Source: an uncultured Bacilli bacterium (GTDB lineage: Bacteria; Bacillota_I; Bacilli_A; RF39; UBA660). From it: DNA of 64,000 nt. Shown here in pieces: positions 18,201 through 24,540 of this stretch. The stretch spans positions 16,024 through 80,023 of the forward strand of contig CANRNY010000005.1 in NCBI GenBank assembly GCA_947632085.1, written 5' to 3'. The position numbers and the translations under genes are program-made. Under the pieces are notes generated by a model, which was given only the letters and a program-made list of their open reading frames with translations, ran no database searches and was not told the origin of the DNA. Each line of letters starts with the position of its first letter. Within the stretch, counting starts at the first letter, position 1.

Positions 18201-19707
18201 TATTGATGGTGTAGATATTCCTAACGATAATACATTAGAGTTTATTGATGATAATGGTGATGGTACTTATACAGCAACTGTTACTTTAATTCATGGTCAA
18301 GCTATAACGATATTAGATCTTCCTACTGGTACAAAATTTAAAGTAAGTGAAGTAGAAGCTAATACAGATGGTTATAGAACAAGTACTAATCGAGAAGTAA
18401 CTGGAACAATTGATGGTGCAACAGTTGCAGATATTATAGTTTATAGTAATATTAAAACTTTTAATTATGATTTACGATTAGGTAAACAAGTCGTTGGTAC
18501 TTTAGGAGATAAAAATAAAGCTTGGAAGTTTAATATAAGATTAATTCCTGATGAATATGGAGTTATATCTTCATTCTATTATGTTGGTAGTAAGACTGGT
18601 ACATTAAATTTTGTAAGACAAGATGATGGTAGTTATTTAGCTTCAATATCTTTAAAACATAATGAACATATTACAATTAAAGGTATTCCAGAAAATACGA
18701 GATATAGTATTGAAGAAGAGAAAGCTAATCAAGATGGATATGTTACACATGTTTTAGGTAAGGCGACTGATTTCTTAACAGAATCAGGTGTTGTTGAATT
18801 TGTTAATACGAAGTTTAATGACTTTAATCTTACAGTTAAAAAGAATGTTAAAGGTAGTCTTGGTGATAAAACAAAAGATTGGAACTTTAGAATTGAATTT
18901 GTTAATCCTGAATATGAAGAATTAGAACAACAATATAAATATTCTAAGAAGACAGTTGATGAAGCAGGAAATGTAGTTGAAGAAACAGGATTTATAAGTT
19001 TATCATCTGTTGGAGGTAGTTCAAATCGTTATGAAGCATTTATAACATTAAAAGATGGTGAATCATTTGTTATCTTAGGTTTACCTGAAGGTACAAGTTA
19101 TAGTGTTGTAGAAGCAGAAGCTAACCAAGATGGCTATGAAACAAAAATAACAAATAATAATATTGGTATTTTAGAAAGTAATGAAGTAGTAGAATTTATT
19201 AATAGTAAATATTTAAAATATGATTTAACAATTGAAAAGAAAGTTACTGGTATTGGTGATAAAACAAAAGAATGGCATTTTGATATTACATTAACACCAA
19301 TGGATGGATTATTATTAAATGGTACTTATAATTATGTTGGAAGTAAGACAGGAACTATTACATTTACAAGAAATGCAGATGGTACTTATACAGCTAGAAT
19401 TACTTTAAGACATGGTGAAAGTATTACTATTCAAGATTTACCAGAATATACTAAATATAGTGTTACTGAAGTAGAAGCTAACCAAGATGGTTATGAAACA
19501 ACTTCACAAAATGAAAGTGGAGAATTAAATAAAGATGGTATTAAAGTAGTTTATACTAACTTTAAGGAAGAACCTCCAACTGGAGATGTTACTCCTCCAC
19601 CACATACTGGAGTTGAAGCTACTAATAGTAAAGTAGATTATATTGTAGAAACATTATTATTAATTACTTATCTAATAATATCTATTAAAGTTCTTAAAAG
19701 AATCTAA
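12232..19707 (+). CDS. Giant vWA-domain surface adhesin with eight repeat domains and PPHTG anchor
   Basis: The product has 2491 aa. It starts with a signal anchor (~15-35). A von Willebrand A domain follows with a MIDAS: DISSSMTNS (~137) and LIVLTDGATN (~296). A central ~900-residue region of pilin-like beta domains comes next. From ~1417 there are eight diverged repeats of ~120-148 residues, each with a DLT-x-K-V-x-G start, a DGTYT strand, LKHGQxITIKGIP, and EANxDGY (DUF5979/Cna-B-like). The C terminus has PPHTG (~2456), a hydrophobic span and a KVLKRI tail, as in wall-anchored sortase substrates. vWA plus Cna-B-like domains is typical of tip adhesins of pili. GTG 12217 lies in the ribosome site, so ATG 12232 is used. 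Confidence 0.85.
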   Translation: MKKIYNKIKCKYPLLAIAITLLLIVVVSYGTVKLFSVATKNDLLAVNSNYNRIADPNTMDDYINVLNLKENSRNAGRVWSDKTVFAAGSTLQLDFATDGLNTTVKTDTDFLHVFSTIGSSQVVNEVATKPLDVVLLLDISSSMTNSLNTDQPVGSRDMDPNDSLHKVIKEANLLISQLMGDSEITVHKDNRVGVVVYGGGTQEALPLKHYESLNSNNTYIQVGTTKVDRAGDGGGYFPTIETVAKADGFTNKTTQTMIADSTYLQGALYQGMKMLSDSTITNKENRTPVLIVLTDGATNIVSATKTSLDGNTSYNWWEPFNGIIKTDGGAQYTSAGINPLYVSCNNNTDNADKDDQNKKQEVQAISTRNVSNLLLAGYYQKIIKDHYNNDMIGFSIGYNVGGVGNYSTEQLLGTLYPSAYFDENKRDFTNKKYAKDEIDATRKALEEYFKGTDASMRFPREGTYKWLSKDYSADFTFKHPKDEEHDLTELADVYYIDKYYTAESDNISDIFGEILEQITGTTFSPVGGENASGVSDSLTYMDPIGEYMEIKDKSITLEDGQKYDLGLSFFGKMHGLVKTAIYDFQWNDTYMKNRNNGTGGQLFAAGWYKGTPEATNTSSGNDSVESETVKALPEGCDNAAQAWEKGWVYRIPWSTAVQYVPTLKADTFDDITDTQKNTVYTIYRFDKNITDNIIEDTDYRNTKRLNPCYEKSSDVTYLLSDIRIWVEDTGNYQDTSDGSAIDLGFDEAIYVDIPVSALPIQKATITLDADGNVTKYETNLDDKTQSTPFRLFYGVGVQDKIMSDDGLDIDATKLSPEYIQKHSQKSSNGLDNEIFFLSNYYSNTPYKGYITGTRDSYTRGDPNFTFSPSTENRYYVFQKPLILYKYDGTPKDNYEEKALNEDEYKNFIVANKNKEVTNGTDIKKDSYYWIVGEYYTSDNKLVHLAVTRSGGEFGSEIAGTDVTYSDYLVWYNPSNGDTQTFTSNGERPGENYVVATKVGGLRIGNMLNGRRQKSNNTTSTAYNYYIPTVSEQSGKDNIIINGYLGNNGKLVIPNTTLEITKEVESIFGNDYSKEEFNYELYIAGRVGDFNAVKMIRSPFTDRWQLRIDSIDVITNNVGLLQLVETSENDEDEDVGHSHSLYEVTISGTKYYVYVGGDGTDGPSTIALDGIESEEDPYSFRLYDASDTNYETLKGVGRTNYVTNPDDYTDSDNIKSDNIKYAEATDDKPAGTIEFWIKDAYLIPTSKVDNQEWSFDKSDGYDKIKTPIVISTLDPYKHGKDQLTSTFATNSAFGTTKLYFGYGEDPKGSGISKPDDMTPADWAWLIDPKNKNKTKFTLKDGEGIFLAGLPESTQYRIYEMITPEQAANGYDFGYIYGANGREQKYNTQADDGVYSQGSSGYSGQRDLHIVNTYRAHYDLTLDKTVLGSNGDSDKEWNFNIKLTPPKDENGVDEELEKDYQYYGPCEEIDNACIANGTKTVSFTKNEDGTYTGKVSLKDNQKIKIINILSNTTYEITEDEANQDGYESFFKDGKDYSKDSEGKASGKGTFDSDQQVGMINANWKRYDLTLKKTVLGSGGSKTRDFTFKVTLTPKPNSNVHIAESYSYDGSKSGEMEFKDNEDGSYTGTIKLKDSESVTIKGIPENVDYKVVEVEANKNGYVTTIPDNAEGTLDDENQTNPTVEVHFINGKYELHDLTIEKVVRGADGDTTKDWKFKVTLEPGAGIIIKNKYDYEGSSFVKGVVAPEDGEIEFTDNGNGAYTAIVTLKHGQAITIKGIPENTKYTVEEVDVNTNEYTVSDSGNTEGTVNDQHVRFTNKKLALVSLSVSKEVKGESANLDLDWEFEITLIPGAADLNTSYEYEKSIVGVDTKEKGTITFTENNDGTYTGKVTLKHGQVVTIQGIPETTKYIVKELGANTEGYFTSSTNNKTGILGNTDTKVDFVNELLPNSSLTIAKEVLGSAGDPDKDWTFQIELTPVDTEFTTTYNYVGRTIIDGVDIPNDNTLEFIDDNGDGTYTATVTLIHGQAITILDLPTGTKFKVSEVEANTDGYRTSTNREVTGTIDGATVADIIVYSNIKTFNYDLRLGKQVVGTLGDKNKAWKFNIRLIPDEYGVISSFYYVGSKTGTLNFVRQDDGSYLASISLKHNEHITIKGIPENTRYSIEEEKANQDGYVTHVLGKATDFLTESGVVEFVNTKFNDFNLTVKKNVKGSLGDKTKDWNFRIEFVNPEYEELEQQYKYSKKTVDEAGNVVEETGFISLSSVGGSSNRYEAFITLKDGESFVILGLPEGTSYSVVEAEANQDGYETKITNNNIGILESNEVVEFINSKYLKYDLTIEKKVTGIGDKTKEWHFDITLTPMDGLLLNGTYNYVGSKTGTITFTRNADGTYTARITLRHGESITIQDLPEYTKYSVTEVEANQDGYETTSQNESGELNKDGIKVVYTNFKEEPPTGDVTPPPHTGVEATNSKVDYIVETLLLITYLIISIKVLKRI
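16480..19566 (+). repeat. Eight tandem coding repeats (DUF5979/Cna-B-like domains)
   Basis: Repeat starts (the D/S/N of the DLT-like strand) are at 16480, 16924, 17308, 17692, 18073, 18469, 18826 and 19222, giving periods of 444, 384, 384, 381, 396, 357 and 396 bases. The units match in pattern but differ in sequence, so they are old duplications. A ninth, degenerate and heavily interrupted unit seems to precede them (from ~15400). Confidence 0.8.
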
Positions 19708-19725
19708 TTAGTTAGATTCTTTTTT
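19697..19725 (+). terminator. Intrinsic terminator after the giant adhesin
   Basis: AAAGAATCTAA and its complement flank a short loop and run into six Ts. The left arm spans the end of the ORF. Confidence 0.8.
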
Positions 19726-19787
19726 GATATAAAAATTTAGGCTTTAATATAGTTATTAAAAATGGTAAAATGATAAAGGTGATACTT

Positions 19788-20351
19788 GTGAAAAAAAGTA
19801 AAAAAGAAATAGAAAAAGTGGAGAATGAACAACAAGAAGAAAAAAAAGAAATTTCAAAGTTTGTTAAGTTTTTAAAAGAATTAATTCCTTATGTTGTTAT
19901 ATTATTAGTTGTAGTAATTGTTAGAGTTTATTTTTATACACCAATTGTTGTAAGTGGACCTAGTATGAATCCAACTTTAGATGGTGGGGAAGTAATGATT
20001 TTAGATAAAAGAGCTAAAATAAATCGTTTTGATATTGTTGTTGTAGATATTGGAACAGAAGTAATTATTAAAAGAGTTATTGCTTTACCTGGAGAAACTA
20101 TTCAATGTGAAAATGATAAGGTTTATGTAAATCATCATTTACAAGAAGAAGATTGGAGTAAAGGTACTACTTGTTCAGTTGAAAGTATGGAATTTAAGTA
20201 TGAATTAGGAGACGATGAATACTTTGTAATGGGTGATAATCGTAGTAATTCAACAGATAGTAGAATAATAGGTCCAGTTAAAAAAGATCAAATAAAAGGT
20301 AAAACTCATTTAATTCTTTATCCTTTTAATAAATTTGGTAATGTTAAATAA
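19788..20351 (+). CDS. lepB: Signal peptidase I
   Basis: This is a 187-aa membrane serine protease that removes signal peptides on the outer face. After a charged N terminus there is one membrane span (~35-52), then SGPSMNPTL with the catalytic Ser (~58), VIIKRVIALPGE with the catalytic Lys (~95), and GDNRSNSTDSR (box E). The GTG at 19788 is chosen: AAGGTGATACTT precedes it exactly as AGGTGATACTT precedes ATG 8392. ATG 19770 lies upstream of this site. The position between rplS and rbgA is the usual one in many Firmicutes, so this is probably the housekeeping enzyme. Confidence 0.93.
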   Translation: MKKSKKEIEKVENEQQEEKKEISKFVKFLKELIPYVVILLVVVIVRVYFYTPIVVSGPSMNPTLDGGEVMILDKRAKINRFDIVVVDIGTEVIIKRVIALPGETIQCENDKVYVNHHLQEEDWSKGTTCSVESMEFKYELGDDEYFVMGDNRSNSTDSRIIGPVKKDQIKGKTHLILYPFNKFGNVK

Positions 20352-20385
20352 AAATACATTCATTGTTTTTCAATGAATGTATTTT
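20351..20385. terminator. Bidirectional terminator between lepB and the sortase-like gene
   Basis: A perfect inverted repeat of about 15 bp (AAAATACATTCATTG and complement) with a T-rich loop and A/T tracts on both flanks separates two convergent genes. Confidence 0.85.
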
Positions 20386-21322
20386 AGTTTACTTTATCTA
20401 ATAAAAGAATTGTAACATGATAACCATTAGATGAATTACAAGTATATAAAGCAAGTGAGTAGTCAGTATCAAAAATTATGTTACGACCATCTTCTGTTAA
20501 TAGTTTATCTTTTGTATTATAACCATTTGTTTTTTCTTTAATAACATATGTATCAATTGTTTTATTAGGATTTTTTATATAAATATAATTACCAATTTTT
20601 TCTTTTTTAATAATATCGAAACCTTGACTAGCATGATCTGCAATTATTGATATATTAGGATATTCAATTATTGCACCACTATCTTTGTTATCAACATATT
20701 CTTGAGCTTCTTCAGTTGAAGTTGGTTCATATAAGGCAATTGAATATAATGATTCAAAGAAGATACGACCAGAATCACCAAGTTTTTTAGAATCGTTTAA
20801 AATACGATTTTCAATACTTATATTATTATCAGTATTAGTTGATTTATTAGTATTAGATGAAGTTTTTGGTTTTGGTTTATTTACTTGTTGATTTTTTAAT
20901 ATTGTAAGATTAGCTTCTTTTTCTAAAGTATTATTTATATTATCTTTAAAAGTTATTTTGATAAGATATGTACCTGGTAAATAGTAATTATTCATTTCTG
21001 GTAGTGTATATTCATAAGTTATTTCTGCCGGTAAATTATTAATGCTTTGAATAAAATCAGTTATTTTATAGTTTGTTTTTTCTATAATAGTTAAATTAGT
21101 TAATGTTATATCTGTTTGATATAGTTTAGTACTATTATTTGTTTCATTAAATATATTTGGCATACTATCAGAGATTAATTTAGAGTTTTTAACTTCATTT
21201 ACAATATAACTTTTTTCATGTTGATTATTAATAGTAATATAACATAATAAGATAAAAGAGATTGCACTAAAAAGCAATAATAAACTTGTTTTAAAAAATG
21301 GCATAAATTTCTCTTTTTTCAT
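20384..21322 (-). CDS. Divergent sortase-like transpeptidase with N-terminal Ig-like domain
   Basis: The product has 312 aa. It starts with a membrane anchor (~11-28), then a beta-sandwich-like domain (~60-145), a Ser/Asn/Thr linker (~150-170) and a C-terminal sortase-like domain. Readable sortase hallmarks are SIIADHAS (His ~229), the strand KIGNYIYI, and SLALYTC (Cys 295). The family Arg normally found in the next strand is not there: the aligned stretch is GYHVTILLL, giving His302. No other housekeeping sortase is seen in the window. Neighbouring proteins carry sorting-like tails, which supports the call. AAAAGGGGGATAG is a strong ribosome site. A catalytically altered or inactive sortase cannot be excluded. 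Confidence 0.7.
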   Translation of the reverse strand: MKKEKFMPFFKTSLLLLFSAISFILLCYITINNQHEKSYIVNEVKNSKLISDSMPNIFNETNNSTKLYQTDITLTNLTIIEKTNYKITDFIQSINNLPAEITYEYTLPEMNNYYLPGTYLIKITFKDNINNTLEKEANLTILKNQQVNKPKPKTSSNTNKSTNTDNNISIENRILNDSKKLGDSGRIFFESLYSIALYEPTSTEEAQEYVDNKDSGAIIEYPNISIIADHASQGFDIIKKEKIGNYIYIKNPNKTIDTYVIKEKTNGYNTKDKLLTEDGRNIIFDTDYSLALYTCNSSNGYHVTILLLDKVN

Positions 21323-21529
21323 AAAAAACTATCCCCCTTTTAGTTTTTATGAATATTCAGTGTTATTATGTGCTTTTTGGGCAGATAATTAACTGTGACT
21401 AATATATTATGTTATTGGCCTTTTTTTGTCAAATTTTACTTATTTCTTGATAAAATTAGGGAATTGTGAATTTAGTAAAAAAAAGTATATTTTAAATGTA
21501 ATTTGTTTTAACGATTAATGAAAAAATTA

Positions 21530-21538
21530 TGATATAAT
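21530..21538 (+). promoter_or_regulatory. Extended -10 promoter, probably the ancestral rbgA promoter
   Basis: TGATATAAT is followed about 28 bases later by a good ribosome site (GGTGGTGAAG, 21565-21574) that has no start codon after it. This looks like a promoter cut off from its gene by the RhuM insertion. The 478-base gap (21323-21800) otherwise holds the inverted repeat and the duplicated rbgA start listed below. Confidence 0.5.
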
Positions 21539-21574
21539 AAAAAATAGTTATGAACAAAATTATTTGGTGGTGAA

Positions 21575-21623
21575 GTTAGAAATTATAAACTATAACTTGA
21601 AAGAAAGTTAATAAATTTCTAAC
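21575..21623 (+). repeat. Nested inverted repeat at the left side of the RhuM cassette
   Basis: The outer arms GTTAGAAATT (21575-21584) and AATTTCTAAC (21614-21623) enclose a second stem, TAACTT with AAGTTA. The 49-base element could fold as RNA or mark the end of a small mobile unit. Confidence 0.55.
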
Positions 21624-21661
21624 GAAATAATAGCAGTTCAAAATATTAGAATAAATGTAAA

Positions 21662-21740
21662 TAATATGAATGAAAATAAAACAAACATTAACTATGCGAT
21701 ACGGATTTATGGAAATACCTTAACAAATCTCTATAAATAA
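21662..21740 (+). pseudogene. Duplicated 5' fragment of rbgA (27-bp identical copy)
   Basis: Bases 21662-21688 are identical to 22404-22430, which contain the rbgA ATG and first codons. The next four bases differ once. From ATG 21666 the frame gives MNENKTNIN, as in rbgA, and then leaves the similarity and stops at TAA after 24 residues. There is no Shine-Dalgarno before this copy. It is a relic or by-product of the insertion that brought in the RhuM gene. Confidence 0.7.
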
Positions 21741-21800
21741 AGGAATCTATTGAAAAAAGTTTTTACATTTTTGAAAAAATTATAGATTGGAGATGAGATA

Positions 21801-22406
21801 ATGAAAAAATCAGAAGACCAAAACAATTTATTAATATATAAAAATAAAGATGGTAATATAGTTGTTGATGCCATTTATAAAGATGAAACTCTATGGCTTA
21901 CCCAAAAAGGAATGGCTAAAGTTTTTGATGTTGGAGTATCGGCAATTTCAAAACATTTGAAAAATATATTTGATGATGAAGAATTAAATGAGAGTATGGT
22001 TGTTTCCAAAATGGAAAATACCACTCAACATGGAGCGATTAAAGAAAAAACACAAACAAATGAAGTTAAAATTTATAATCTTGATGCTATAATTGCAGTT
22101 GGTTATCGAGTTAATTCTAAAAAAGCAACTGAATTTAGAATATGGGCAACTAAAGTACTTAAAGAATATATGATAAAAGGGTTTGCCTTAAATGATGATA
22201 TATTTATAAATGCAACGGATAAATTATTAAAATTTAGAGAAAAAAATATTTTGACTCATTCTGGTAAGATAAATCATAAAGAAGCAATAGATAAAGCTGA
22301 GAGTGAATATGAAAAATATAGGGTAATTCAAGATCAAAAATATATATCTTCGATGGATGAATTTTACAATAAATATCTAAAAGAAAGTAATAATTATGGT
22401 GATTAA
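21801..22406 (+). CDS. RhuM-family protein with internal deletion
   Basis: The 201-aa protein starts like RhuM (virulence/COG3943) proteins: LWLTQKGMAKVF, VGVSAISKHLKNIF, KIYNLDAIIAVGYRVNS, and TEFRIWATKVLKEYMIKGF. RhuM proteins are usually about 330-350 aa. Here FALNDD (~residue 133) runs on to a segment that matches the far C terminus of the family (LKFREKNILTHSGKINHKEA). The middle ~130 residues are therefore missing while the frame stays open. GGAGATGAG precedes the ATG. The stop touches the rbgA start region. RhuM genes are accessory and mobile; their function is unknown. This copy is probably non-functional or reduced to a DNA-binding-like part. Confidence 0.75.
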   Translation: MKKSEDQNNLLIYKNKDGNIVVDAIYKDETLWLTQKGMAKVFDVGVSAISKHLKNIFDDEELNESMVVSKMENTTQHGAIKEKTQTNEVKIYNLDAIIAVGYRVNSKKATEFRIWATKVLKEYMIKGFALNDDIFINATDKLLKFREKNILTHSGKINHKEAIDKAESEYEKYRVIQDQKYISSMDEFYNKYLKESNNYGD

Positions 22407-22407
22407 T

Positions 22408-23271
22408 ATGAATGAAAATAAAACAAACATCAACCATTATCCTGGTCATATGGCAAAAACTAAGAGGTTACTTAAAGAGAAATATGACTTAATAGATATT
22501 GTTTATGAAGTAATAGATGCCAGGTGTCCTTTATCTTCTAAAATAAAGGATATTGATGAATTATTAAAAGATAAACCAAGAATACTTATTATGAGTAAGA
22601 AGGATTTATGTGATTTAAAGGTTACTAATAAGTGGGTTAAGTATTATGAAGATAAAGGTTATTATGTTATTTTAACTAATTTAAATGAAAATAATAGTGT
22701 TCAAAGTATTATAGATATTTCACAGAAGATTACGGAAAAGATTCAAGAAAAAAGAGAAAGTAAAGGGTTGAATAGAAAAGAAATTAGAGCTTTGGTAGTA
22801 GGAATACCAAATGTTGGTAAATCTACTTTAATTAATAGAATGGTAGGAAGAAAAGTAGCTATTACGGGTAATACGCCAGGAGTAACAAAGAGTTTAGCGT
22901 GGTTAAAGACTAATAGTAATATATTATTACTTGATAGTCCTGGTATTTTATGGCCAAAGTTAGATAATGAAGAAGTAGCTTTAAATTTAGCAAGTATTGC
23001 GGCGATACCAAGAGATGTATTACCAGTAGATAAAGTAGCTATTCATATTTTAAATAAGCTTGATAAGTATTATAATGATATTTTAAGGGATAGATATAAT
23101 TTAGAAAGTGTAGATAATGATGATTTAGTTAGTGTTTATGAACATATTGGTAGGAAGATAGGAGCGATTATATCTGGGGGAGAAGTAGATTATGATCGTG
23201 TTAGTAAAGCTATTTTAGATGATGTTAAAAATGAACGAATTAAGAATGTTACTTTTGATAGGATTGATTAG
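22408..23271 (+). CDS. rbgA: Ribosome biogenesis GTPase RbgA/YlqF
   Basis: This is a 287-aa circularly permuted GTPase needed for late 50S assembly. Motif order is G4 (IMSKKDL, ~67; Ser instead of the usual Asn), G1 (GIPNVGKST, ~131), then G3 (LLDSPGILWP, ~173), which is diagnostic. The N terminus NHYPGHMAKTKR is the family signature. The ATG at 22408 follows GGTGAT. The ATG at 22396 would add four residues and overlap that site. Its first 20 or so bases are duplicated at 21662. It forms an operon with the 213-aa gene and rnhB. Confidence 0.95.
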   Translation: MNENKTNINHYPGHMAKTKRLLKEKYDLIDIVYEVIDARCPLSSKIKDIDELLKDKPRILIMSKKDLCDLKVTNKWVKYYEDKGYYVILTNLNENNSVQSIIDISQKITEKIQEKRESKGLNRKEIRALVVGIPNVGKSTLINRMVGRKVAITGNTPGVTKSLAWLKTNSNILLLDSPGILWPKLDNEEVALNLASIAAIPRDVLPVDKVAIHILNKLDKYYNDILRDRYNLESVDNDDLVSVYEHIGRKIGAIISGGEVDYDRVSKAILDDVKNERIKNVTFDRID

Positions 23272-23273
23272 AG

Positions 23274-23915
23274 ATGAATGATGCATTTAAAGAGTTATTT
23301 AATTCTAAATTAAAATTAAAAGAGTTAGATGTAGGACTACAAAAAGAATTTTTACAAGCTATATCTAAGTATTTAGATCATGGACGTAAGGATGAAATTA
23401 ATGGTCGAACTTTAGGATTTGTATTAAAACAATTAGATAGTTTAACGACTTTTTTAGATAGTGTAGGATATAATAATGAAGAGATGGTAAGAATTATTAC
23501 TAATTTACCAACAATTCTTAATACAGTTGATGACTTATATAATAAGTATTTGTTATTAGGTGTTTTAGAGAATTATCAAAAAAATGATTTACGTCGTGAA
23601 AAATTACTTAACAAAACTAAAGATTTTATGGTAGGATTTAATAAGATATATGCAAGATATAAGTTAGTGTGTGAATCAGGTTATGAGAGATTAAGTTGGA
23701 ATGTACTGGTTCATGCTTCTGATCGAGAATTTTGTAGTATTTTTGTAAGGGGAACGTATAAGAAACATTATCAGATGTTTTCTAATCCAACGGAAGTAAT
23801 GAAGTGGTTAGAGAGTGTAGATTCAAGTGAATTTGATATTGAATCAGCTAAAAATTGGGAAGTTAACAAGGAGTTAGTCGGCAGATATGAAAAAAGAAGT
23901 AAAGGAATTAGTTGA
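23274..23915 (+). CDS. Hypothetical helical protein in the rbgA-rnhB operon
   Basis: The 213-aa soluble, helical protein is of unknown family. Residues ~60-100 (GYNNEEMVRIITNLPTIL) have the look of a short helical repeat like those in mTERF-type proteins, but one copy is weak evidence. The gene begins two bases after rbgA and its end overlaps rnhB by 29 bases. It is thus tightly coupled to ribosome assembly and RNase HII genes. Confidence 0.75.
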   Translation: MNDAFKELFNSKLKLKELDVGLQKEFLQAISKYLDHGRKDEINGRTLGFVLKQLDSLTTFLDSVGYNNEEMVRIITNLPTILNTVDDLYNKYLLLGVLENYQKNDLRREKLLNKTKDFMVGFNKIYARYKLVCESGYERLSWNVLVHASDREFCSIFVRGTYKKHYQMFSNPTEVMKWLESVDSSEFDIESAKNWEVNKELVGRYEKRSKGIS

Positions 23916-24540
23916 TTTATTAAAATATGAAAAAGAATTGTATGATAAAGGAATTACATTAATTGCTGGAGTTGATGAAGCTGGACGAGGGCCTTTAGTA
24001 GGACCGGTTGTAGCGGGTGCTGTTATTTTACCTAAAAATTATGAGTTAGAGGGTTTAATTGATAGTAAACAACTGACAGAGAAAAAAAGAGAAAAGTATT
24101 ATGATATAATTATGCATGATGCAATAGCTGTTGGAGTAGGAGTTGTCGATGCTAAAAAGATAGATGAAATAAATATTTTAGAAGCAAGTAGATTGGCAAT
24201 GAAACTAGCTATTGAAGATTTAAAAGTTAAACCAGAATATGTCTTAAGTGATGCGATGAAACTTAATAATATAGATATACCGTATACGGATATAGTTCAT
24301 GGGGATGCGTTATCTTTGTCGATTGCAGCAGGGAGTGTAATTGCTAAAGTTACGAGGGATAGAATGATGTATGAATTAGATAAAAAGTATCCTGAGTATG
24401 GTTTTGCGAAACATAAGGGATATCCAACGAAATTACATTTAGAAAATATCAAAAAATATGGATTATTAGAAAATTATAGGTTTACATATAAGCCAGTTAG
24501 TGATTTAATTAAAGAGGTAAAGGGAGTTGTAAGAAAATGA
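23887..24540 (+). CDS. rnhB: Ribonuclease HII
   Basis: The 217-aa enzyme cuts RNA in RNA-DNA hybrids and removes misinserted ribonucleotides. IAGVDEAGRGPLVGPVVAGAVIL-type start (~24-46) has the catalytic Asp-Glu pair. LSDAMKL (~120) has a further Asp, and AAGSVIAKVTRDRMM is the family helix. AAGGAG lies 13 bases before the ATG, somewhat far. The ORF overlaps the preceding gene and shares ATGA with the next, so all are co-translated. Confidence 0.95.
   Translation: MKKEVKELVDLLKYEKELYDKGITLIAGVDEAGRGPLVGPVVAGAVILPKNYELEGLIDSKQLTEKKREKYYDIIMHDAIAVGVGVVDAKKIDEINILEASRLAMKLAIEDLKVKPEYVLSDAMKLNNIDIPYTDIVHGDALSLSIAAGSVIAKVTRDRMMYELDKKYPEYGFAKHKGYPTKLHLENIKKYGLLENYRFTYKPVSDLIKEVKGVVRK

Noticed and set aside
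16480..19566. Possible CRISPR or DNA-level tandem repeat array
   Set aside because: The units are 357-444 bases, coding, and diverged at DNA level; they are protein domains, with no short identical repeats or spacers. I saw no CRISPR array anywhere in the window.
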